Part shown: piece after piece, positions 25,049-33,508 of the stretch
How positions within the stretch are numbered: the stretch's first letter is position 1
Layout: each line of letters starts with the position of its first letter
Assembly (NCBI GenBank): GCA_964453115.1
Contig: CAYVRT010000004.1
Location: forward strand, 1 to 64,000
DNA from: JAIWNK01 sp964453115
GTDB taxonomy: Bacteria; Chloroflexota; Anaerolineae; Anaerolineales; Anaerolineaceae
Length of the DNA: 64,000 bases
Direction: 5' to 3'
Notes under the pieces: generated by a model
Told to the model about the DNA's origin: nothing
The model's database searches: none
What the model saw: only the letters and a program-made list of their open reading frames with translations
Program-made: the position numbers and the translations under genes

Positions 25049-25085
25049 GAACGGGGCTGCTTCGTAGAACAGCCCCGTTCTTCTT
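25049..25085 (+). terminator. Intrinsic terminator after the ZnuA-like gene
   Basis: GAACGGGGCTG (25049-25059) pairs with CAGCCCCGTTC (25070-25080) across a 10-nt loop and is followed by TTCTT. Confidence 0.85.
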
Positions 25086-25108
25086 AAGACAATAGGGACG
25101 AAAAGCAG

Positions 25109-25137
25109 TTGTCAAAATGCTTGAGAGCCGCTATGAT
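25109..25137 (+). promoter_or_regulatory. Promoter of serC
   Basis: TTGTCA (25109-25114), a 17-nt spacer and TATGAT (25132-25137) lie after the terminator and about 65 nt before the serC start. Confidence 0.7.
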
Positions 25138-25203
25138 ACAAGGTAGGCCCCCATTGGATGAGGGAGACCCAAACCAACATTTTTTTGAAGAGAGGCGTAA
25201 CTC

Positions 25204-26295
25204 ATGGTCAAGCGTGTTCACAATTTCAATGCAGGTCCTTCTATTTTGCCGATCCCTGTGCTGGAAAAGGCACAGGCCGAACTGCTCGATTTTCAGGGCT
25301 GCGGCATGTCGGTGATGGAGATGAGCCATCGCTCGAAGGAATTTGAGGGCATTATCCAGACGGCTGAAGCTGATCTGCGCGAGTTGATGGGCATTCCCAC
25401 TGGCTACAAAGTTTTGTTTGTGCAAGGTGGCGCAACGTTGCAATTTGCTATGCTGCCGATGAACTTCCGCCCGGCAGGTGCTTCGGCGGATTACATTGTT
25501 ACGGGCGTATGGAGCAAGACGGCGGCCAAGGAAGCTGGAAAACTGGGTGCGACGCATATTGCCTTCAGTGGTGAGGGTGAGAATTTCACCCGCTTGCCTG
25601 GGCAGAGTGAGTTGCAGTTGGATGCCAATGCAGCCTATTTGCATTTCTGCCACAATGAGACCATTCATGGGGTTGAGTTTCGTGAGGAACCGGTTGCACC
25701 GATGGGGGTGCCATTGATTTGCGATATGTCTTCAGACTTTCTCAGCCAGCCGGTGGATGTGAGTAAGTATGCCATGATTTATGCGGGCGCGCAGAAGAAC
25801 GCTGGCCCGGCAGGTGTGGTTGTGGCGATCATTCGCGAAGACTTGCTGGCGCGCGTTCCGGAAAAGATGCCCGCTTTGTTGGATTACCGTCTCTTGGCTG
25901 AAAGCGGCTCGTTGCACAATACGCCGCCATGTTTCTCGATCTATATGGTGGGCCTGGTGTTGAAGTGGCTGAAGGAAATTGGTGGGTTGGAAGCGATTCA
26001 CCGCATCAATCAACAGAAGGCGGATTTGATCTACAAAGCGATTGATGAGAGCGGCGGTTACTATCGCGGTCATGCGCAACCGGCAGCGCGCTCGATTATG
26101 AATGTGCCTTTCCGAATGCAGAGCGAAGAATTGGAAGAGATGTTTGTCAAGGAGGCCAAGAAGGCCGAATTGATTGGGCTGAAGGGGCATCGCTCAGTGG
26201 GCGGTTTGCGCGCTTCCATTTACAATGCTTTGCCGATCGAATCGGCACAGGCGCTGGTAGCCTTTATGGCTGATTTCCGGCAACGGCACGGTTAG
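25204..26295 (+). CDS. serC: Phosphoserine aminotransferase
   Basis: The 363-residue class V aminotransferase has the SerC N-terminus HNFNAGPSILP, the phosphate-cup region GMSVMEMSHRS, FVQGGATLQFAM, and the PLP-binding lysine in YAGAQKNAGPAG. The C-terminus contains the substrate-binding GLKGHRSVGGLRASIYN. It interconverts 3-phosphohydroxypyruvate and phosphoserine using glutamate in serine biosynthesis. Length is normal. The ATG has GAGAGG 7-8 nt upstream. It is a single-gene unit here; serA and serB are not in the window. Confidence 0.95.
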   Translation: MVKRVHNFNAGPSILPIPVLEKAQAELLDFQGCGMSVMEMSHRSKEFEGIIQTAEADLRELMGIPTGYKVLFVQGGATLQFAMLPMNFRPAGASADYIVTGVWSKTAAKEAGKLGATHIAFSGEGENFTRLPGQSELQLDANAAYLHFCHNETIHGVEFREEPVAPMGVPLICDMSSDFLSQPVDVSKYAMIYAGAQKNAGPAGVVVAIIREDLLARVPEKMPALLDYRLLAESGSLHNTPPCFSIYMVGLVLKWLKEIGGLEAIHRINQQKADLIYKAIDESGGYYRGHAQPAARSIMNVPFRMQSEELEEMFVKEAKKAELIGLKGHRSVGGLRASIYNALPIESAQALVAFMADFRQRHG

Positions 26296-26320
26296 GCCGG
26301 TTTTCGGCGATTGATGATGA

Positions 26321-26358
26321 ATCAGACCCTTGCCAGTAAGGCGAGGGTCTGATAGTAT
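26321..26358 (+). promoter_or_regulatory. Leaderless-type promoter embedded in a 14-bp hairpin
   Basis: A stem of 14 pairs (26321-26334 with 26340-26353, one T-G pair, 5-nt loop) follows serC but lacks a T-tract. TTGCCA (26330-26335), a 17-nt spacer and TAGTAT (26353-26358) form a promoter inside and beside it, 6 nt before the ATG at 26365. It may end serC transcription weakly and regulate the glycosyltransferase gene. Confidence 0.5.
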
Positions 26359-26364
26359 CAAGGT

Positions 26365-28401
26365 ATGGCCGCTACGCATTGGGATGTGAATTGGCAGCAA
26401 AAATGGTTTGTGGTGGCGCTGCTTTTTTATGCCATGACCCGGGTGCTGGGCCTGGCCGACTACCCATTGGAATTTTCACCTGATGAAGCCAACCTGGCAG
26501 TCCAGGCGGGGTTTTGGGTTGATCACAAAGGGTATGATATGTCCGGCACATTTTTGCCGGTTTATTTCCAAAATTTCAATCAATATAATACTGGGGTCGG
26601 AGTCTATCTTCAGGCGATTCCATATCTGTTGAATGGACGTGCGTATAGCATGGCTGGCACGCGCTTGGTGACAGCTTTGTTGAGCGTTTTGGGGGTGTAT
26701 TGGTTTTCCAAAATTCTGCAGGAGCGGCTGAAGCTGCATTTGTGGTGGTTGGGGCCGTTGTTGTTTTCCGCATTGCCAGGGTGGTTCTTTCTGTCGCGAA
26801 TGGGGTATGAGACGGCGCAGATGGCAACTTTTTTTGTGGGCATGGTTTACTTTTATGGGCGGTATCGCTTTCAACATCCGGTGTATTTATTCCCGGCCTT
26901 GGTGTTGGGCGGGCTGGCATTCTATACGTATGTGGCGGCTTCGTTTATGCTGGTGCTGTTGGGCGGGTTTATCCTGGTTTCGGATGCACGCTATCATTTG
27001 CAGCAGAGACGCTGGGTGATGGGAGGAATTGTTCTGGTAGTGCTACTCGCGTTGCCGCAGGTGCGTTTTCTGCTGGAACATCCGGGGGAATATCAGGCGC
27101 GTCTGATTTTGTATGGGGCAGTTTGGACGAGCGCACAGTCCATTTGGAAGCAGTTGGCTGAATTTTTTAACAATTACTGGATTGGATTGAGCCCTGCTTA
27201 TTGGTTTTTCCCAAATACGCAACGTTTCCCTGATTATCGGGTGCTTGAGTATGCCTATTTGCCGTGGGCTTTCTTGCCATTTTTCTTGTGGGGTGGGTGG
27301 CAGATGGTGCGGCGTTGGCGAGAGCCTTTTGCCCGTGCCATGATCGTCTGGCTTCTGGTAACGCCTGTTTCAGCAGCCAGTGTGGGGGTGCAATTGGTGC
27401 GCGTATTGGTCTTTGTCTTTCCGGCAATGGTGTGGACGATGGTAGGCATGGAGGATGCGCTGCAATGGTTGGGGCGAAAATGGCCTCGTCCGTGGCGAGT
27501 GCTGGAATTGAGCTGTGCATTGTTGCTGATGGCTGGTGGGGGGGGAATCGTGGTGAATACCCTCATTCCCTTACCCGTTTGGGAATGGGATGCACAGGAT
27601 TATGGGGCGCGCTATCGCATGGAGCAAATTTTTGCCGAGGCGGTGCAATATCGGCGGGAACATCCGGATATTGCCGTTTCTGTGACGCCAAATATGATTT
27701 GGAACACGCCTATTTTGCAGTTTTTCTATGCTGGTCAGGATCCGATGATGGATACACAGCCAATTGATCGCGTTTTGCGAGATTATGTTCCAGACTTGGC
27801 TGAGCGGCGCGTCTATCTGGTTTCGGCTCGTGAATATGAACAATCGGTATTGACGAGTAACAAGGTGGAGGTGAGCAGCATTGAACGTGTGGTGCGGAAT
27901 CGGCGCGACGAGCCAATGGCCTTTTTGATTCAGGTGCGTTATTTGCCAGGGGCAGAGCAGATTTTTGCGCAAGAGCTGGTGGATCGTCATGCCTTGTTGG
28001 AAAGTTCGATTCAACTGGATGGAAACGCTGTGGCGGTGCGGCACAGTCGGGCGCTGGAAGATAGCCTTTTGAATGCAATGGATGGCAACCTCAACTCTGC
28101 TTTTCAGACGAATGGGGTAAATCCGCTCATTTTGGAACTGACGTTTGAAGAGCCGCAGCGCTTGAAAGGTGTGCAACTGCGGTTGGGTGCTGAGCCGTTG
28201 CGGGTTCAGGTTCGGGTGCAGGATGGGGCTGCTGAGCGAACCTGGCAGGTGGAGACTGTCCGTACGGGGGATTTTCAGGACGTGGTGGTGGATTTTGAGG
28301 CGGAGTTCTCGGTGGCAACGCTGTGGATTGAGGTGTTGAATCCGTATGGTCTACAAGATGAGATCGTCCACCTCTGGGAAGTGGTTTTTTTGCGGCCTTG
28401 A
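26365..28401 (+). CDS. GT39/ArnT-like membrane glycosyltransferase with discoidin-like tail
   Basis: The 678-residue protein has about ten to twelve helices in residues 12-400. The first periplasmic loop holds the catalytic-type acidic motif EFSPDEANLAVQAG, typical of PMT/ArnT (GT-C) enzymes that use polyprenyl-phosphate sugars. After a periplasmic domain (about 400-545), the last 130 residues (NAMDGNLNSAFQTNGVNP then ELTFEEPQRLKGVQLRLG) resemble an F5/8-type carbohydrate-binding domain. It probably glycosylates a lipid or protein at the outer face of the membrane. The ATG lies 6 nt after a -10 box. Confidence 0.83.
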   Translation: MAATHWDVNWQQKWFVVALLFYAMTRVLGLADYPLEFSPDEANLAVQAGFWVDHKGYDMSGTFLPVYFQNFNQYNTGVGVYLQAIPYLLNGRAYSMAGTRLVTALLSVLGVYWFSKILQERLKLHLWWLGPLLFSALPGWFFLSRMGYETAQMATFFVGMVYFYGRYRFQHPVYLFPALVLGGLAFYTYVAASFMLVLLGGFILVSDARYHLQQRRWVMGGIVLVVLLALPQVRFLLEHPGEYQARLILYGAVWTSAQSIWKQLAEFFNNYWIGLSPAYWFFPNTQRFPDYRVLEYAYLPWAFLPFFLWGGWQMVRRWREPFARAMIVWLLVTPVSAASVGVQLVRVLVFVFPAMVWTMVGMEDALQWLGRKWPRPWRVLELSCALLLMAGGGGIVVNTLIPLPVWEWDAQDYGARYRMEQIFAEAVQYRREHPDIAVSVTPNMIWNTPILQFFYAGQDPMMDTQPIDRVLRDYVPDLAERRVYLVSAREYEQSVLTSNKVEVSSIERVVRNRRDEPMAFLIQVRYLPGAEQIFAQELVDRHALLESSIQLDGNAVAVRHSRALEDSLLNAMDGNLNSAFQTNGVNPLILELTFEEPQRLKGVQLRLGAEPLRVQVRVQDGAAERTWQVETVRTGDFQDVVVDFEAEFSVATLWIEVLNPYGLQDEIVHLWEVVFLRP

Positions 28402-28409
28402 GGGAGTGG

Positions 28410-28415
28410 TATAAT
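28410..28415 (+). promoter_or_regulatory. Candidate -10 box before the MFS gene at 28435
   Basis: TATAAT lies 19 nt before the ATG at 28435, with an AGGAGG ribosome-binding site between them. No clear -35 is visible upstream. Confidence 0.4.
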
Positions 28416-28434
28416 CGCCCGTCAGGAGGCTGCA

Positions 28435-29601
28435 ATGAAACGTGCTACGTCGCTTGGCCTGATGATTCTGGCCTGTGCCAGTTTTCTGGCATTGGGAATT
28501 ATTACGGCGTCCATTGGTCCTGCGCTGGCAAACCTGGCGGAGAATACGCTCAGTGAGCTTAGCGTGATGGGAAGTGTTTTTACTGCTTTGTTTTTGGGGT
28601 CGTTGGCTGCACAAGGGGTTATGGGGTTGTTGCTTGACCGCAGCGGAGCGCGCAAATTATTGTTTGTTGGTTTGTTGGTGCTCGGCGTGGGAATTTTGGG
28701 GTTGACATTGGCTGCTTCGCTGTGGGTGGCTTTGGCGTGTGCCATTATTGCTGGTCTTGGGCATGGTGTGGTGGATGTTGCCTCGAATGTAATGATATCC
28801 GATGCGTTTCCGCAGCGGCGAGCCGCAGCGCTCAACTGGCTCAATATGTTTTATGGAATTGGTGCATTTGTTGGGCCAGCAATTGCCGGTTTTGCATTGC
28901 GTCTGTGGGATATGGCACTGCCTGCGCTGTGGTTGGGGGCGGGAATTGAGCTTTTCCTGGCGCCCGCATTTTTGGTTTTCGTGCCTTCTTTGCCAAAACA
29001 GTCGGAAAAATCGTTCGAGGAGCGCAATGGCCTGTTGCTCTCTCCATTGCTCTGGTCGTTTGGGGTATTGCTGCTCCTGTATGTTGGTTTGGAAAATGGG
29101 ATTGGCGGTTGGGTTTCAACCTATTTGGGCATGACAACGAGCCTGGCAGCGGCAGATGCAGCTTTGATCACATCTCTATTTTGGATGGCATTAACGCTTG
29201 GTCGGCTTGTGGCAACCCTGGTGGGGACGCGTATTTCGGCAGCGGCATTGCTTGGGGGCAGTTTGGGGCTTTCGCTGCTTGGTGCTGTGTTGTTCGTTGC
29301 CGGGAGTGGCCAAATTGGTTGGAGTGTGGCAGCGGTGATGACGCTGGGGATGGGGTTTGCCCCGATCTTTCCAACAACGGTTGCGATGGCAACGGATATC
29401 TTTCGACGGACGCCAGGCGCGGCAACCAGTCTGATGGTTGCGCTGGGCAGTGTGGGGGGCATGGTGCTGCCCTGGTTGCAGGGTTTGCTGTTGGTGCGTG
29501 TGGGGGCGCTGGCCTGCACTTTGTTAACGTTGATAGGAATGCTTTTGATGATTGGATGCTTTGGCCTGGTGTATTTTTGGAAGAGAAAACAGGATGTTTA
29601 G
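28435..29601 (+). CDS. MFS transporter (FucP-like)
   Basis: The 388-residue protein has twelve predicted helices. LLLDRSGARKLLFVGL is a motif-A-like loop and GLGHGVVDVASNVMISDAFP after helix 4 resembles sugar/proton symporters of the FucP type. A longer central loop (KQSEKSFEERNG) separates the halves. The substrate is unknown. AGGAGG precedes the ATG by 5 nt. The stop overlaps the start of a HAD hydrolase gene by 8 bp, so the two form an operon; a sugar carrier with a phosphatase or mutase would be consistent. Confidence 0.85.
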   Translation: MKRATSLGLMILACASFLALGIITASIGPALANLAENTLSELSVMGSVFTALFLGSLAAQGVMGLLLDRSGARKLLFVGLLVLGVGILGLTLAASLWVALACAIIAGLGHGVVDVASNVMISDAFPQRRAAALNWLNMFYGIGAFVGPAIAGFALRLWDMALPALWLGAGIELFLAPAFLVFVPSLPKQSEKSFEERNGLLLSPLLWSFGVLLLLYVGLENGIGGWVSTYLGMTTSLAAADAALITSLFWMALTLGRLVATLVGTRISAAALLGGSLGLSLLGAVLFVAGSGQIGWSVAAVMTLGMGFAPIFPTTVAMATDIFRRTPGAATSLMVALGSVGGMVLPWLQGLLLVRVGALACTLLTLIGMLLMIGCFGLVYFWKRKQDV

Positions 29602-30280
29602 AAAGAAAACCATGCGTGGAATGATCTTTGATTTTAACGGTGTGTTATCGTGGGATACAGAACTGCACGAGCGTGCCTGGCGGCAGATTTCGGCTGAGTT
29701 GCGCGGCGAGCCGATGAGCGACACGGAGATGCGGCAGTTTATGCATGGGCGGACAAATGCAGAAATTTTGGCCTATGTGTTGCAGCGTTCGGTTTCTCCT
29801 CAAGAGGCAGCTTTTCATTCAGGACGCAAAGAGGTGCTGTATCGAGAATTGTTTTTGAAAAATGAGCTGTGCGAGCTTTCCCCCGGGACGGTACCCTTGC
29901 TGGATGAACTGGTGAAGGTTAACATGCCGCACACGATTGCAAGCAGTTCGGGGTGGGAGAATATGGCCTTTTTTATTGAACAATTTGGGTTGGGGCGTTG
30001 GTTCGATTTGAAGAAGATTGTTTATGATGACGGTAGCATGGCGGGAAAACCAGCGCCAGATATGTATTTGCGGGCTGCTCAGCAGCTTGGGCTTGCACCA
30101 GCAGATTGCCTGGTGGTTGAAGACGCCCCTTCGGGAGTGGAGGCGGCGCGGCGTGCGGGGATTGGTTGGATTGTGGCAATTGGCAAGCCGGGACAGGCAG
30201 CTGAATTGATGCAGTGGGCCGGTGTTCAGCAGGTGATTGAGCGTTTGGATGAGCTATTGCCCTTGGTGCAAGCAGTTTAG
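29594..30280 (+). CDS. HAD-superfamily hydrolase, beta-phosphoglucomutase-like
   Basis: The 228-residue protein has all four HAD motifs: IFDFNGVL with nucleophile Asp13, TIASSSG for motif II, AGKPAPDMYL with the motif III lysine, and CLVVEDAPSGVEAARRAG for motif IV. A helical cap sits between motifs I and II. The second acidic residue of motif I (usually DxD) is Asn15, which may alter acid-base chemistry. It could act on a phosphorylated sugar. ATG 29594 overlaps the MFS stop; ATG 29612 is an alternative start. Its stop codon interlocks with that of the convergent acyltransferase gene. Confidence 0.85.
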   Translation: MFRKKTMRGMIFDFNGVLSWDTELHERAWRQISAELRGEPMSDTEMRQFMHGRTNAEILAYVLQRSVSPQEAAFHSGRKEVLYRELFLKNELCELSPGTVPLLDELVKVNMPHTIASSSGWENMAFFIEQFGLGRWFDLKKIVYDDGSMAGKPAPDMYLRAAQQLGLAPADCLVVEDAPSGVEAARRAGIGWIVAIGKPGQAAELMQWAGVQQVIERLDELLPLVQAV

Positions 30281-31188
30281 CCTTTGAAGGGTTCTCCGGT
30301 ATTGGGCAATGGATTGAGTGAAGAAAGCAACTCGTGGGTTTGCTGGCGCATGGCCGCAGCTAGTGCAGACCATTCCAGAACCGGGCTGAGCGAACGGGTG
30401 GAGAGGACGCGCCCAAAGCACAGGCGAATATGGATGGGCCAGGTGTCGCGACGTATCGTTTGAATTACCATTTGCAAAAAGGATGCTGCCCGTTGGCGGG
30501 CCTTGGGTGGTTTGCGGTTGCGCACATAGGCCAACTGATCGGCATGGGGGCTGATGACGCCGCTGACAGCAGCAGGAAGAAAGGTGGCCTGCGGCACTTT
30601 TTGCAACATGATGCCGGGGCTGGAAGACCATTCGCTGAGAAATTCGAGCGCACCGGGGCTGAAACCAGGGTCGGGGTCCATTTGTCCAGCGGGAAAGATG
30701 AGCACAACATGGCCTTCTTGCAGTCGGCTGCAACCGGCACGAATGACGGCGGCTCGGTCACTGGGTTGCTCGCCGAGGTAGAGCATGTGCGGGCTGGTGT
30801 TGGGCATTGCCATTAAAAAAGGTTGTGGATTGCTGACCATGAAAACGTCGTCGCGTTGCAGGTTGGAGATGACGGCTAAAATTTCCAGCCCGCCAGGATG
30901 GTTGCAAGTGACAAGCAGCGGACCGGTGCGGGGGATGTATTCTGTTCCGCTGACGGTACAGGAGGTGGAAAGGCGGCGCAACATGCTGGCGCAGGCACTG
31001 CCAACACCCTCTTCCGCGACTTGAGCATCCGTTTTTGCCAACAGGGTGGCAAAACGTCGCATGGCCGGGCGAAAGAGCGTCCCAAACAGTGCTGCGCGGC
31101 GGGTGCGGGTTGGGATATTCAGGCCAGAGAGTAGCTCGCGAGTGCAAATTTCGGTTAGAGAGCGAACAGTTTGTGGGTTGGCGCTCAT
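30277..31188 (-). CDS. PlsC-like acyltransferase with variant HX4D motif
   Basis: The 303-residue protein matches the glycerolipid acyltransferase group. Block I reads LVTCNHPGGLEIL, so the usual His-x4-Asp is His-x4-Glu. Block III reads LIFPAGQMDPD where FPEG is usual. The surrounding order (PQPFL, GCSRLQEGHVVLIFPAG, SGVISPHADQL) fits the fold. It probably moves an acyl chain onto a lysophospholipid or other alcohol, but the acceptor is uncertain because of the changed motif. It is translated downstream of an ADP-ribosylglycohydrolase gene with a 15-bp gap. Stop codons overlap with the convergent HAD gene. Confidence 0.78.
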   Translation of the reverse strand: MSANPQTVRSLTEICTRELLSGLNIPTRTRRAALFGTLFRPAMRRFATLLAKTDAQVAEEGVGSACASMLRRLSTSCTVSGTEYIPRTGPLLVTCNHPGGLEILAVISNLQRDDVFMVSNPQPFLMAMPNTSPHMLYLGEQPSDRAAVIRAGCSRLQEGHVVLIFPAGQMDPDPGFSPGALEFLSEWSSSPGIMLQKVPQATFLPAAVSGVISPHADQLAYVRNRKPPKARQRAASFLQMVIQTIRRDTWPIHIRLCFGRVLSTRSLSPVLEWSALAAAMRQQTHELLSSLNPLPNTGEPFKG

Positions 31189-31203
31189 AGGGTATGTTTG
31201 TGT

Positions 31204-32121
31204 TTATGCCATCAGTTGGTCGGCCAGCTGGATGAAGCTGGCACAACGCCATTGAATTCCACTGCGCAACGGCCATTCGCCGCGCAGGGTGTCTTGCCAG
31301 CGTTGCGGAATGGCGGATAGGCCATATGCTGCGCCGGCAACGGCGCCCATCACGGAACCGGCGGTATCGGCATCTGCTCCAAGATTGACAACTTGAACGA
31401 GGGCCTCTTCAAAAGATTGAGTGGTCAGCAGCCCCCAAATGACACTTTCCAGGGTGTGACGCACCCAGCCTGTGTTGCGCAGTGCTTCGCGGCGACGGCC
31501 TGGGGCGCGCTCGACAACCTGGCGCAACTCGGCAGGCATATCCACTGTGTTGAGCGTGCTGCGAACAGCTTCGGCAGGGGACATGCCATGCGAAAGTTCA
31601 AAGATGAGTAAATTGATGAATACGGAGGCAGAAACACATTCTTCGTTCATGTGCGTTACCCGGCTTTGTAATTCGCTATCAGCGATCAGGTGCAGGCGGT
31701 AATCCCACCAGGCTACAGCAATCGGCCAGCAACGCATAATGGAACCATTGGCTGCATTGGACGGGCTGCCTTGGCGGGCCTGCTCAGCGGCTTCTTCCCA
31801 GGAAAGACCGTTTTGTACGCCTTTGAGGACGATTGAGGTGTAGAGGCCAATATCAGGTGGGTTGCGGCGGAACCAATCCAAGAAGCGCTGTGACAGGTCA
31901 ACCGGGTCGAGCGGGCGGTGTGCAAGCAGGCTTTCAGCCAGAGCAATTGCCATTTCGGTATCATCCGTAAAGCTGCCGGCAGCCAGACGGCTAGGCAGCA
32001 TATCTCGAACCAATCTGTCTGCTGGGGTGGGGGCGCAAAATTCAAGCGGCATGCCCAACCCATCGCCAATGGCTGCGCCAACAGCAACGCCGCGCAAACG
32101 ATCTTGCATTTGTTCGTCCAA
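31204..32121 (-). CDS. ADP-ribosylglycohydrolase family protein
   Basis: The 305-residue protein shows the DraG/ARH signatures that bind two metal ions: GAAIGDGLGMPLE near the start, SFTDDTEMAIAL, NGSIMR, and NLGADADTAGSVMGAVAGAAYG near residue 250. Family members remove ADP-ribose from proteins or nucleic acids, or hydrolyse related compounds; some act in crystallin-like or sugar roles. No ADP-ribosyltransferase gene is adjacent. The start is likely TTG 32121, since GGTGAGG lies 5 nt upstream; ATG 32109 is the alternative. Confidence 0.9.
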   Translation of the reverse strand: MDEQMQDRLRGVAVGAAIGDGLGMPLEFCAPTPADRLVRDMLPSRLAAGSFTDDTEMAIALAESLLAHRPLDPVDLSQRFLDWFRRNPPDIGLYTSIVLKGVQNGLSWEEAAEQARQGSPSNAANGSIMRCWPIAVAWWDYRLHLIADSELQSRVTHMNEECVSASVFINLLIFELSHGMSPAEAVRSTLNTVDMPAELRQVVERAPGRRREALRNTGWVRHTLESVIWGLLTTQSFEEALVQVVNLGADADTAGSVMGAVAGAAYGLSAIPQRWQDTLRGEWPLRSGIQWRCASFIQLADQLMA

Positions 32122-32167
32122 GTTTACCTCACCAGGATGTGATACTCTGATTATAACGCAAGAGTGG

Positions 32168-32173
32168 TAGAAT
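32168..32173 (+). promoter_or_regulatory. Candidate -10 box of rarA, leaderless geometry
   Basis: TAGAAT lies 6 nt before the ATG at 32180, and no ribosome-binding site is present in that gap. No clear -35 is seen. Confidence 0.45.
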
Positions 32174-32179
32174 CAGGCT

Positions 32180-33508
32180 ATGGACCTTTTTGAACACGCA
32201 ATGCAACAAGAGATGAATGAGCGCGCGCCGCTTGCGGCACGGTTGCGCCCGCGCAGCTTTGAGGAGTATGTGGGGCAGGAACATATTATCGGCGAGGGCA
32301 AGTTGTTGCGGCGTGCAATTCAGGCGGACCGGTTGTTTTCATCCATTTTGTTCACTGGGCCGCCGGGAACGGGGAAGACGACTCTGGCGCAGTTAATTGC
32401 TCAATATACCAAAGCACATTTTGAGACAATTTCGGCGGTGCTGGCTGGGGTGGCCGATTTGCGGCGGGTGATTGGTGAGGCACAGGAGCGGCGGCGACTG
32501 TATCGGCAGCGAACCTTGTTGTTCGTGGATGAAGTGCATCGCTGGAATAAGGCGCAACAGGATGCGTTGTTGCCGCATGTTGAGAGCGGATTGATTACAT
32601 TGATTGGGGCGACGACCGAAAACCCATATTTTGATGTGATACCGGCTTTGGTTTCGCGCTCGCGGGTATTTGAATTAAAACCGTTGACGGTGGAACAATT
32701 GGGGCAAATTTTGGAACAGGCTTTGCAGGATGCGGAGCGAGGTTATGGACAGTATGCTGTGGAGCTTGATCCACAGGCGCGGCAGCATTTGGTGGAACTG
32801 TGCGGTGGCGATGCGCGCAATTTGCTCAATGCATTGGAATTGGCAGTTGAGACGACGCAGCCAACACTGACCGGGCAGATTTTGATTACGTTGGAAGTTG
32901 CGCAGGAATCCATTCAGCGCCGCGCTGTGGTGTATGGTAAGAATGGCGACCCGCATTATGATACGATTTCGGCGTTTATCAAGTCGGTGCGGGGGAGTGA
33001 CCCGGATGCGGCGCTTTACTGGTTGGCGAAGATGTTGCTGGCCGGTGAGGATGCGCGTTTTATTCTGCGGCGGTTGATCATTCTGGCGAGTGAGGATATT
33101 GGCCTGGCGGATCCACATGCTTTGCCGCTTGCAGTGGCGGCAGCACAGGCCTTTGAGATGATCGGTCTACCGGAAGGCATCTTTCCGATTGCTGAGACAA
33201 CGCTTTACCTGGCGACGGCGCCAAAGTCAAATTCGGTCATGGCATATTTTCGGGCAGCCAAATGGATTGAAGAACAGGGCGCCGGGCCGGTGCCGCTGCA
33301 TTTGATGGACGCAAGCCGCGATGCACGCGGGCTCGGACATGGACAAGGGTATCTTTACCCGCATGATTATCCGGGCCATTTTGTGCCGCAGGCCTATTTG
33401 CCGCAGCGCGATGCGACTGTATCTTTCTATATGCCTTCGGATCAGGGCTATGAAATTGGGTTGCTGGAGCGTTTGAAGGCCTGGGTTGAGCGTCGGAAGG
33501 CGGTATGA
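32180..33508 (+). CDS. rarA: Replication-associated recombination protein A (AAA ATPase)
   Basis: The 442-residue protein is a RarA/MgsA/WRNIP1-type AAA ATPase. It has the clamp-loader-like N-terminus LAARLRPRSFEEYVGQEHI, Walker A TGPPGTGKTTLA, Walker B LLFVDEVHRWNK, sensor IGATTENPYFDV and arginine finger SRSRVFEL. The C-terminal domain HYDTISAFIKSVRGSDPDAALYW is typical. It acts at stalled replication forks. Its stop overlaps the start of a histidine phosphatase gene (ATGA). Confidence 0.95.
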   Translation: MDLFEHAMQQEMNERAPLAARLRPRSFEEYVGQEHIIGEGKLLRRAIQADRLFSSILFTGPPGTGKTTLAQLIAQYTKAHFETISAVLAGVADLRRVIGEAQERRRLYRQRTLLFVDEVHRWNKAQQDALLPHVESGLITLIGATTENPYFDVIPALVSRSRVFELKPLTVEQLGQILEQALQDAERGYGQYAVELDPQARQHLVELCGGDARNLLNALELAVETTQPTLTGQILITLEVAQESIQRRAVVYGKNGDPHYDTISAFIKSVRGSDPDAALYWLAKMLLAGEDARFILRRLIILASEDIGLADPHALPLAVAAAQAFEMIGLPEGIFPIAETTLYLATAPKSNSVMAYFRAAKWIEEQGAGPVPLHLMDASRDARGLGHGQGYLYPHDYPGHFVPQAYLPQRDATVSFYMPSDQGYEIGLLERLKAWVERRKAV

